From assembly GCA_002900995.3 (NCBI GenBank), contig CM035311.1:3720001-3784000 (forward strand): DNA of 64,000 bases, given 5' to 3'. The position numbers were made by a program, and so were the translations under genes. A model generated the notes under the pieces. That model was not told where the DNA came from and made no database searches. It saw nothing but the letters and a program-made list of their open reading frames with translations. Each line of letters begins with the position of its first letter. Within the stretch, counting starts at the first letter, position 1. Of the stretch, positions 1-9,800 are shown piece by piece. Source of the DNA: Ganoderma boninense. Lineage: Eukaryota > Basidiomycota > Agaricomycetes > Polyporales > Polyporaceae.

Positions 1-1453
1 GGCACGCGAGGGCATGGCCGCGATAGGACGATCGGGTTTCCCCTGCTCGCCGAAGACGTCAGGCTTCTTTTCGCCCGTAGTCGAGTACTCGGACGCATGT
101 GTCTCTTGGTTGCCATCGTCGACGTCCCCGTGACAGACCAGGGTGGGCACGAAGGAGAGGTGTGCATCGTTGAGGGTCTTCAGAGTGACGCCTTCCTCGT
201 CCACGCCCTGGTAGAAGGGCCGCCAAGCGTCCTTCAGGAACACGAACCGCTGGGTCTTCCACTCCAGCGCGACATACCCACGCGTGCCACGACCCACCAT
301 GCCCTGCGGAGCGAACGTGGGCTTCCCGACCAAGTAGTCGCCTCCGTGGACCTTCAGGCTGTAACACGTCCACGCCTCGGGGACCGACTCACAGAAGAGG
401 TCACGGACGTACTTGAAGACCGGAGTCACCAAGGTGGAGGTGTCGCTGAGCGCGGAGAGGTCCGCGAAGCCCGTCGTCGCAGCTGGATCATGAGCCAAGG
501 TGTTGTCGTCGAACAAAATAGAGGAAGGCGCATCACGAGTCGCCTTCTTGACGAAGCGCTCGGGCACAGAGTCAATCACAGTTCCTTCAGCATAGTCGAG
601 GTCTTGCGCGTGAGCGACCGCGAGCTTCTGCATCCACTGCCAGCCACAAGAGTCCTTCGACAGCCGAGTGGCCGTGGTGTCCATCCCGCGCTGTTCGGGT
701 GTCGCCTGCGAGTACGCGTACAGGAACTGGAGCAGCTTCTTCGTGTGGTCGGCAGACTCGATGTAGTTCAGGGCCTCGGTGACGATGCAGCCCGAGCGGT
801 CCCAGCGGATGACGCGGAACTCGTCCCCGTTGACGAAGAGCATGAAGAGCCCCGTGCGATGCTGGAAGTAGAAGTACCGCTCCCCGTACGACATGAGCTG
901 GCCGCGAACCTTGAAACGCTTCTCGGCCATCGACTCCAGGTTCTTCTTCGCCCGGTCGTCCCATGCGTCGTTCTCCGTCCCGCCGCTCTTGAACTCGATC
1001 GCGAGGTCGTCGAGGAAGTAGTTGGAGCGACCCTTCTGGATAGCGTCCTTGAAGAGCGTCAAGATCATCGCCCCGTCGATCTTGAGCTTCTTGGGGTCGC
1101 TGAGATCAGACCGATGCTCAGAGATGTTCAGTTCGAAGCCGGGACAGAGACTCTCGTCCCCGTCAACCTCGAGCTGTGGCCACGGACCGTTGAGATCGCG
1201 GGTTGCGCGGGAGGAGACAACCGAGTAAACTTACCCATGCCTCTGAGATGAGCTTCTCCTTCAAGTAGTGTCGTTTATCCGTGGTATCGACGGGTTTATC
1301 CTTCAGAGCGTCGGCCAGCTTGGTGCTGATCCTGCCAATCTTGTCCTGCGGAAACGCCTTGTCGAAGCCGTCCGAGTCGACCGAAGGGAAGTATATCTTC
1401 ATCATGTTGTCGAAGAGAAGGGGAATCGACGTGTTCATAGCGTCCGACATCAT
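1..1453 (-). CDS. FunK1-type fungal protein kinase, N-terminal part
   Basis: This is the N-terminal half of a FunK1 kinase, a fungal-specific family of kinase-like proteins; its 3' end lies beyond the left edge. Exon 1 runs from an ATG at 1453 to 1235 and a 61-bp GT-AG intron covers 1174-1234. Exon 2 is open from 1173 to base 1. The protein matches the copy at 13.4-16.4 kb closely: both have FYFQHRTGLFMLFVNG, GCIVTEALNY and the glycine-rich loop GMVGRGTRGYVALEW, followed by the likely ATP-binding lysine in FVFLKD. The reading frame is intact here, unlike the other copy. The frame is also open upstream of the ATG, so translation may start further 5'. The catalytic loop would lie outside the window, so kinase activity cannot be judged. 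Family assignment is confident; the start is less so. Confidence 0.8.
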
Positions 1454-2529
1454 GTTCTGGCGGTCGGTGGGGGCCTTGTACTTGACGGAGAGATGAGGAT
1501 TGTTGCGAGAGTGGTCTCGAGTCTGATGGTGGCGGACACTGGCCGGAGAGGAGTGGACGTTGGCGCTCTATGGATGAGAATGGGCACCCATGGCGAGCAG
1601 GAGGGGGAAAGTGGAAGAGAACTGACCTGGAAGACGCGTGATGAGGGTTTTTATACTGGGTGGTTAGGAAGTCTGGCTGAGGAATGGGTGGCATACGCAA
1701 GCCAGCCGGTCAGATGTGACTAGGACAAAGGAAACACGAGGCTGTAGCATACCAAATGCAGCTGACAATGGTGTTTTTGCTCTGCAACTTGGCTGCAGTG
1801 GAAACGGTAGGAGACAACTCGATCGGAAGGAGCGATGGTTGGATTTCCTTCTTGGGGGCAAGACGTTTAAGCGGGAGGGCGGGCGTCTTAACGACGGCCA
1901 AGCGCCAGCAGCGCCGTGATCTCGGTTGTCGGCTGCTGAGTTCTCGCCATTGTTCTTCTTCTCCTTTATCGATTAAATTTATTTACGCTGATGCGGACGA
2001 CCAGTTATAGAAAGTAGCAAGTGAAAAAGAGAAGGAGACAAAGGGGAAGACGAGGTCCCGCCAGGATGTGCATGATGACTCCTCTCAAACTGGAACCCAT
2101 GGCCCTGCCAGTGCCTCCAACACGAACACCGAGTCGCTACGCCAACGTGTCGAACGGGACAAAGCTGGAATGCGACATCCTCGAGCAAGCAGATAGCTTT
2201 ACAACTCGAGACAGCCAGCGTCCATCCCAGACCATCCGTGCTCAAGCGCAGAATACCGCACGACCGGGACCACTGCTCCGATGGTATCCTGGAAAGCTCG
2301 ACATTCGCGTGGAGGGGATGTTGGTCTGTGGAGACGTCCTAGAAGAAAGGCAGATTCGCCTAACATTGAGCGGTCCGGGCGGGGAGGGTATGCAATCGTG
2401 TGTCGCGGAATAGTACTAATGCATGTCATTCGCAGCAGAATAATCCTCAATAGACCGTCCAGCAGCGTATCCGGCCCTCCCCCTGCTCATCTTGTCCCCA
2501 CACTTCACACGCCGAGTGCAGCACATCGC
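1454..2529. other. Intergenic region between FunK1 and the phosphate carrier
   Basis: About 1.1 kb lies upstream of the minus-strand FunK1 start and downstream of the minus-strand carrier. Only short overlapping reading frames without a recognisable product are present. The part next to 1453 may include extra N-terminal FunK1 codons and its promoter. No repeats were noticed. Confidence 0.4.
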
Positions 2530-3918
2530 CTACTTACCCCCAGTGGTGCCGAGGCCGAACGCGGTCTTGCATGAGTCGTAAATCCACCACTGGAGGCCAG
2601 TCAGGGTGCCAATCATGAGCACGCGCGTGCCGAGGCCCTTGGTCGCCAGCGTAACGATGCCCGTCTCGGACGCGATCTGGCCCAGCGCTTTGCCCCTGTG
2701 CTCGGGCTTGCCCATGAGCGACACGATCGAGTCCGCGGGGTGCGACACGACGGCGCAGACCACGCCCGCGATGTAGCCTGACGCGAAGGTGATGCCGAGC
2801 TGCATCTTCTCGCCGTACGTCTCCTTGGGCGCGGTGAACACATGCCGGTAGAAGAGCTCCACAATGTACTCGAAGACGAAGAACTTGGCCATCGTGTATG
2901 GGATCTGCGGCCAGTGTAAATCACCGCCGGTACCGAGGCAGACGGAAGAAGAGGGAGGAGGCGTACCTGGCGCGACCAGAGGGGCACGAGCGAGCCGAAT
3001 GGGTAGCGCGTCTCCGTCCGGAGACGGCCCATCTCCCTGAGTGCGGCGAGCATGGGGACAGGGAACGTCCCCTTCGGAGACGTTTGGATCTTGACCTTGG
3101 TCATCTCGAGCGGGCAGAGCGCGATGTCCGCGAAGACCTCGGCCGACGCGGACCCGGCGAGCCAGATGGCGGGCTTGTACTGCGCCGAGGCCTCCTCCCC
3201 AGCGAGGTTCATGTACAAGTCCTTGAAGACCTCGTAGAGGCCGTACTTGAAGAGCCCCTGGAGCGAGTAGCCGACGAAGGTGGGGCCGACGCCTTTCCAG
3301 AGACCCTTGGGGCCTTCCTCGGCCACGATGGTCCGGATGGCGGGGAAGAGCCCGGTGTACTTTGCAGGGTTTACCTAGGACAAAGACAAGGCGTCAGCGG
3401 TTTGCAGCCATATTTCGAGCAAGCCACACGCCGAGTACGTGATATTCCGTGCCGGATCACCACAAATACTTAGTACTGCCACACTTGCTGTGACACAGGA
3501 GCGCACAAGTGGGCGCGTGAAATAGGAACAATACGGCAAGGCGGTGCGCAGCTGTGCGAAGCAAAACGGCTTCGCGAGTCCAAACCGGAACTCCGGAGTC
3601 CACGAGGCAACGGGGCATAGAGTCGAGAAATAGGACGAACGTGAACAAAACATGAAAATAGGAATCGACTATCCTTGCTGGAGACCTCTGAAATCTAAGA
3701 AGACATACCTGCATGTTGCATTTCGTGACGTCCAGAGGTGTAATACCAGCGTGCGTCAGACCGCACGCAAGAGCACCGCTGAACACACATTTGGTATAGT
3801 AGCTCGCATCATGGGGGACGGGTCCAAGATATCTGAAGGGGAGCTTTCCAGTGAGTGATGGGAAAGCATAGTAGCATGCCGACCCACCTAGCGTCCCACT
3901 TTCCAGAGTGTCCCACAA
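2530..3918 (-). CDS. MIR1: Mitochondrial phosphate carrier (MIR1/PiC type)
   Basis: The product imports inorganic phosphate across the inner mitochondrial membrane for ATP synthesis. Three mitochondrial-carrier repeats are visible, each with its PxD/ExxK-like signature: PLDVTKCNMQ, PLEMTKVKIQ and a degenerate PADSIVSLM. Family-typical strings include CNMQVNPAKYTGLFPAIRTI, FVGYSLQGLFKYGLYE and TGLQWWIYDS. Inferred exons are 3918(or further 5')-3709, 3374-2967 and 2904-2530. The introns are 3375-3708 (334 bp, long for this genome) and 2905-2966 (62 bp). The splice joins restore CNMQ/VNPAKY and SRQ/IPYTMAKFF. The N-terminus is unresolved: the open frame before 3918 has no ATG and probably starts at an acceptor near 3942, with a further small exon upstream. 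The stop at 2530 overlaps a GTAAGT donor, so one more tiny exon is possible. The function call is secure; the ends are not. Confidence 0.9.
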
Positions 3919-4840
3919 GGTTAGACATCGGTGGGTGACCTAGAGGGCGTCAATGTATAATATGTCGGCAGAAAGTGGTGGGTATACGGTATGACAGAGT
4001 GGGCGTAGAGGTAGGTCTGTAGGAAGAGATACGGTGGACATGCGCCGGCAGTATGTATACTGGGGTTGTCGTGTCAGAGCGTCAGGCTCCCGATGTGCGC
4101 CGATGACTAGTGCTTCCTGCGACCCAGCGGTCATCACGAGCATTGCCTCCGGATTCGTGCCGTGACTGATAGGCAGAACGCCGGTCGGGGGACGGAGGAG
4201 AATGGTTTCGAGTGGGAGTGTGGCCGTTGAGCGTCGACGTTAATTCCTCGTTATGGGCGAGCGGCCTGGCGGAAACACGTTCCGCTTACCCCATCATGCT
4301 GACTCCGCGTTCTCAAGGTCTCTGTCCACGCCGTCCGAACGTCACCTCTTCTCATAGGACTAGTGCTGATCCACTCTTTAGTACTCGAGCATGGGAGAGG
4401 ACTTCAAGTGGCACCGTTAGGAGTAGAAAAGCTTTCAAGTCTGCAAGCGAAGTACCGAAGTACCAGTACGAAGGATGACATGAGGTGAGCACCGAAGTGT
4501 TGACATGGCTCGGTGGTCCTGATAGTCTCGCACATATGCACAGAGTCAGTCATGAAGGAGCAGAGCAACAGCAGAGAGCTGACGGGCAGCCCGGGAACAC
4601 TTCATTCGGATACAAAGCCTCGAACCACAGGAAAATAGCAAACCAGAGACAAAATACAGGCAGAGCAGGACGACAACACGTTCACACAATACAGCAAGGT
4701 CCGCTACGACAACGGCGACGACAGGAGCGTACACAATCCCAAGTCCACTGGCACAATGCAACGAGCCAAGTCCAGTACACCGACACTTCACGAGCAACGG
4801 AGACAGCAAGATACACAGGAAACAAAGCGGAAACAATCAA
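3919..4840. other. Upstream region of the phosphate carrier
   Basis: This stretch should hold the missing 5' exon and promoter of the carrier gene and the 3' flank of the hypothetical gene at 4841-5290. I see no convincing coding region or repeat. Confidence 0.35.
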
Positions 4841-5290
4841 CTAGAACACAACACGCTCGAGTAGGTAGAACGCGCCGACGGCGAGGGAGAGCTTCGCGAG
4901 ATAGCCCGCGCTCCATCCCTGCTCCGACGACGGCACATCCTTCTCCTCCTCGAGCTCAGAATCAGACGACTCGGACTCCCACCGCGTCCCTGCAAGCTGG
5001 CCGCTCGCACGGAGAGAGTGGATGCACGGCTGCCGACCCGTCCAGGAGAAGTCGGGGCAGCAAGGCAGCTTGGTCCACGAAGGGATGCTGGGTGTCTGGT
5101 GAGTTGGCGGGCGGTCCGATGGAGAGAGGCAAGGGGTATGCGAAGCGGAAGGAGCAGAGGGAAGGGGACCGTGAACCTCTTCCTTGCCCTTTCCGTCACC
5201 TTTGCCCTTGCAGGTCTTGATCGCAGTGACGCAGGTGCCCCCCTTCGTGGCCTTCTTCGCGACGTCTTTCTTAGACTTGGACCGATCCAT
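4841..5290 (-). CDS. Small hypothetical protein, basic N-terminus and hydrophobic tail
   Basis: An uninterrupted 149-codon frame starts at an ATG (MDRSKSKKDVAKKATKGG). I do not recognise it. The first 40 residues are lysine- and glycine-rich with two Cys residues. The middle is Pro/Ser-rich and apparently disordered. An acidic patch (SESSDSELEEEKD) precedes a C-terminal hydrophobic stretch, LAKLSLAVGAFYLLERVVF, which ends at the stop and could anchor the protein in a membrane by its tail. It lies just downstream of the 5425-6750 frame on the same strand, so it might instead be a 3' exon of that gene; I found no splice join in phase. Confidence 0.4.
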   Translation of the reverse strand: MDRSKSKKDVAKKATKGGTCVTAIKTCKGKGDGKGKEEVHGPLPSAPSASHTPCLSPSDRPPTHQTPSIPSWTKLPCCPDFSWTGRQPCIHSLRASGQLAGTRWESESSDSELEEEKDVPSSEQGWSAGYLAKLSLAVGAFYLLERVVF

Positions 5291-5424
5291 TGCACTGGGG
5301 ATCGTTGACTGCCTACACGAGCGCTCACGGTAGGTGGAGCGAGGGGCGCAGGCTCACGGATGGCGGTCGTGTCAGTTGACGTCGACGTGGTGCGAAGCTC
5401 ATTTACACCACAGGGACGAGCAGC

Positions 5425-6750
5425 CTATGAAATGAGAATGCGTCGGTGAACAAGGTAGAACATGCACGGAAACAGACGAGGACATACCCAATGAGTGGTC
5501 GGAGAAGTGGACGACGACGCAGCCTTCTTCGCGCAGTACGACGGTACACGGTTGGCATTCGGGGGACTTGGCCGTAGGAAGGCGTTCCACTGGGCGGGAC
5601 ATGGACGCGGCCCGAAGTAGGTACGCCTCTCCTGCGGGGAAGCGATCCTGTCATGAGGACCGCCGCTCTTCCGACGAACTAGCGGCGTTGAGGGCGGAAC
5701 GGGCCCTTCGGGCGCAGGATTCTCCACTTCCACCTCTTGTTCGCTGACAGGACTGGCTTCGTCGGCACAGTGCGACGCTTCCGCATGCGCCTCTGCAACC
5801 GGGTGAGCGACTTCCTTCTCAGCTGGTGCTGGGGGCGCGGGCGCGGGCGGGTTCGGGGCTCTGGCGGGATGGAGGGGGGCAGCGAGGTCGATCAGTGGCT
5901 GGGATGCCAAATCAGTAGAGAGCGCCGGCTCAGGAGGAGGGGGCGATTGCAAGCCAGTGGCTTCCTGAAGACTCGGCTCCGTCCCGTGGTCCGCGCGTGG
6001 TGAACCGGCTGCAAGGACCTGTGCGTCCGGCTCCGACTCAGGCTGTGGTTGTTCCTGCACCTGCACATCGACCAGCGCGGTTACTTCCGAAGAACGGTCG
6101 TACTGCTCGTCATTTGATGGTGCCGCGAGTGAGTAGGAGATGGTTTTTGCTTCAACCTCGTGCTCCTCAGTGCTGGAGGGGACATTGTCGTAGTCTTGGA
6201 CCGGAAGGATGGGAACGAACATGGTCTTCGCGCTTCCCGTCGCAGGCAACGCCGATGGCTCCATGTCCTGACCAACAACGTCGGCGCCGATATCGAAGAC
6301 GTTCTCCGGCTCCGGAATCCAAGACAACAAGTTGAGGCGTCGTTCGTCGAGGGGGAGATTATGATCAAAGGTGGAAGACAAGTCGAGTTCTGGGACCAAA
6401 GTAGCCTCAGCATGCGAGACGCGCGTCTGATGGTCCATGTCTGCATCGTCATGTGGCAAGGGAGCAGCGACGATTGCATCAGACACCCAAGGCATTTCCC
6501 CAGAGGTTGAGGGGTCGACAGTGGTTGGAAGGAAGGTGGAGGCGGGCAAGGAGGGCAAGGTACAGTCCGAGGCGGTTATCGACAGTTCCTCTGGCTCAGG
6601 ACCGCTTTGCATTACGGTGGAAGCACCGGCGGGAGTCACAAACAAGTCGTTGCAGGGCATCGCCACGCCGGTGAGCTCCAGGTTTGCGTCCTCTTTGACG
6701 AACTCGTAGTCTGGGGGCGGCTGCTCATTAACAACTGGACCCGTTGTCAA
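5425..6750 (-). CDS. Hypothetical disordered acidic protein
   Basis: A 441-codon open stretch is rich in Glu, Pro, Ser, Ala and Asp (for example PPDYEFVKEDANLELTGV and repeated PAPAPPAPAEKE-like text). No domain is recognised. The first codon of the open stretch is TTG, so the true start is an upstream ATG or exon. An ATG at about 6797 is one frame off, and I could not join it cleanly. The last codons of the frame read through a likely donor (TTGG/GTATGTCC near 5490), so the real 3' end is probably spliced and differs from 5425. Composition matches the next gene upstream, and the two may belong to one transcript. Confidence 0.4.
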   Translation of the reverse strand: MTTGPVVNEQPPPDYEFVKEDANLELTGVAMPCNDLFVTPAGASTVMQSGPEPEELSITASDCTLPSLPASTFLPTTVDPSTSGEMPWVSDAIVAAPLPHDDADMDHQTRVSHAEATLVPELDLSSTFDHNLPLDERRLNLLSWIPEPENVFDIGADVVGQDMEPSALPATGSAKTMFVPILPVQDYDNVPSSTEEHEVEAKTISYSLAAPSNDEQYDRSSEVTALVDVQVQEQPQPESEPDAQVLAAGSPRADHGTEPSLQEATGLQSPPPPEPALSTDLASQPLIDLAAPLHPARAPNPPAPAPPAPAEKEVAHPVAEAHAEASHCADEASPVSEQEVEVENPAPEGPVPPSTPLVRRKSGGPHDRIASPQERRTYFGPRPCPAQWNAFLRPSPPNANRVPSYCAKKAASSSTSPTTHWVCPRLFPCMFYLVHRRILIS

Positions 6751-6802
6751 GCGATGGACGGCGGCGTCGACTCCAACTCCCCCTGGTCGACGGAGGTCAT
6801 GT

Positions 6803-9800
6803 TTACGTCCATCTTCGGCACAGATGAGAATCTATACGTTCGAGTGCGTCAACACTGAACGACTGACCGAGACATTCAAGCCTGGAGGTACTTACTGTCC
6901 GGCCTGCGGAGACATCTGGAGCACCGCGGACTGCGAGTCTTGACGAGCGGGTGGCGTAGAAGGCGCCGCAGTGGGTGAGGGAGATGGCCTGCGAAAGGTT
7001 CGTCAATCATCTCGCCGCAGCACAAATACGTAGCTCAACGTACCTCGGAACCGAAATGGGAGTTATGGACACGCCATGCGCGTTCTTGCATGTCAAGGTG
7101 TGACCGCGGCTGGGCCCGTTCGCGAGATCTCTGCAGTGACACTGGTAGGAGGGGGGAGCCTCGCCCTTCGCATCAGCTTTCGAGAAGGCCGTGAAGTTAA
7201 ATTGCGCCTCTGCAGGCGTTAGGCCCAGTGCACGAATGTTCTCTTCCGAAGACGCGTCGAGCACGAGAGCATGATCCTCCAGGACTGCGTCCAGATCCGT
7301 ACCCTTGCCCTTGCCCTTGTGAAGGCGAGGTTCAGCAGTCTCTGCGTCTTCCGCAGGCGATACGACGAAGTCCTTCCAAACTTGCTTCGGAGGTCCACGG
7401 TCCTGATCACGGGATTGCGGTTCAGGCACATCCTGAACGAGGTGTTTGTCAGCCGCTGCAGAAATGGCCGCTGAGCGAGCAGAATACTATCTTACTTTAT
7501 CCACAATAATAGGAGCCTCTCCAGCTACAGGAGAGGTGGTCGTCCTAAAAATCGTTAGAGAGGGGCACGCAAAGAGATCCTAGTTCAACGACTCGCCCTG
7601 GAAGAATAGGAGGTGAAACCGTATTCGACTGTTTCTCGGCAACAGCCTTTCGAATGATAGCTTCACGTTGCGTCTTCTGCCGCGATTGGTCCTCGTAGTT
7701 CCTGCGCCGAGCTTCGTTCCTCGCCCGCATAGCAGCCTCACCGCTCAGGGGGTTGCCGGAGGAAACGTTAGCCCTGTTGGCAAGCGACTGCATTCTCTTG
7801 TTGTGTTCGGTGGACCAGTCAAACCCTTCCCCCACTGTGCCAATGTAAGCTCCCTCCGGCAGACCTGGAGGGACAAGGAAACAGGAGATGGCGCGACGGG
7901 GTCAGGAGCGAGGTGTGGGCTTAGCGGGGACACAGATGTGGGCAAGGAAACTGACGCAGAGACTGGCGCAGATGCAGAGGAGGACGGACGCTTCACGACC
8001 CCGTAGTTGGGCGGGGACTCGTCGTACTCGTTACTATCCTCGTCTGCCTCCTCGTCGTCTTCATCCGCCGTGCTTTCATACTCATCTTCTTCTTCGTCGT
8101 CTTCCTCTCCCTGGTCGTCATCCGCGTATTCCGCCTCGCTCTCTTCCTCAGCCCTGCCATCGTCTTCGTAATCCTCCTCGTTCCCTGACTCTTCCCTTCC
8201 GTGATCCTCATAATACTCGTCGTCTTCTTCACTGCCGCCCAGCGAAACGGTGTCGTCGTCGTCTACATCGTACGTGTACGACTGGAAGACGATCTGGGGG
8301 CCCTCCGTTGCGACGTTGGGAGCGGGAATGTCTGCCGGAGCAAGTGCTTCGGCTGAGCCCTCCTGTTCGATCGGGGACGAATCGCAGGCGTGCGCATTCT
8401 CCTCGCCGTGCTCGGGTTCGGCAGCAGGCATGTCGGGAGCGATAACTGGAAGGGGGGGAATAGGAACAGGCTCCCATTCGCTGTCGTCGTCGGTCTCGTA
8501 ACCTGTTTCCTGCGTGGACGGTGGAGGCCCCGTAACCGGTGTTTGGGTCTCGGTGACTTGTGGTTCAGTCTTGACAACGGCTTCGGGAACAGCATCGGGT
8601 GTGGGCTCAACAACGTCAACAGACGCGGGCTCGTCGACAGTAACTGGAGTAGGTTCGACAACGACCAGAGGCTCAGGCTCAGAGCCGCTTGTAGCAGCAG
8701 GGGCCACGGCTTCAACCAGAGGAACCTCAAACTCAGCCAAAGAGTTCTCCTGTCTCAGAGGCGACTTGGCCTGAGCCTTCTGCTTCTCGGAATGGCCCGT
8801 CATTACGGCTCTCGAGATGAAGGACGTTGAGAGCAAAGAAGACGCGGAAGGTGCTGGCGCTGAACGAGGCTTCTCCTGCGGAGGGTGACCCTAGAAGGGG
8901 AGTGCCGGGTGTGACGACGATGGTTGGGACCGAGATTTGACGGACATCTCAGGCTCGCTACCAGAGCGCACCAGAAGAGCGGGCGGGGGAATCGCGGGCT
9001 CGGACGTCATGGTCTCGTCGACATCTACGATCACGGGCACCGCAGGGACATCGCAGCAATCCATGTCGACGTCATCCTCGGGGAGGTGGAGAGAGGTCTG
9101 AGAAGACTCCTTGACAGCCATCTCGATGGACATGGTCCGCTGAGGAAGCTGAGGGGCAGCTTGTGCCGCACTACGAGACTGACGCGCTGCCGGACCGCGC
9201 CGCTTCAACGCAGGACGCACTGACCGCCATGCACGGCGCAGGGCATGGCGGTTGCGCCGCTGTATTGCGAGACCTTTACGCAGGGCGCGATCGTCCTGGA
9301 AGGCCCTGTTGATGGTGGGAAGCGGACGAATGGCAGAGAGGTGCTTAAGCAACCGACGGGCGGCGTGTTTACGGAGGTTGAGACCCGGCACGACGGCGGC
9401 GACGCGGAGAAGACGCCATGCAGCCCGTCGATAGTCGCGGCCAGAGTGGTGGCGTGATGGTCTGCGATGTGAGGGGACGACGTCGAGGAATGGATCGACG
9501 TCCATGCTCATGTCTACTTCAGGTTGCGGAGGCGGGACGTGGTAAACGACGGAGGGGATCGGGTGAATAGACAGGCTGGATAGAACGCGGCGGCGGATTG
9601 TGGCGGAAAAGATGAGGGTACAGGCTGCGGGCGGTGCCATCCATGTCGACATCAGCGACGGTGCAGAGGAGCACTCGGTGACCAAGGAAATTGGGGGCTT
9701 GAGTTTGAGTGGCCTGCCTCCCCATTCGAGAGATAGCCGGCACGGAATGCCGGCGCTGGATAAAGCTGGAAAGGCTGCTGAGGGATGGGGAAAGTAGTGA

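Noticed and set aside
97..1251. Long plus-strand open frame over the left-edge kinase
   Set aside because: It is the antisense shadow of the FunK1 coding strand; the minus strand carries the conserved motifs.
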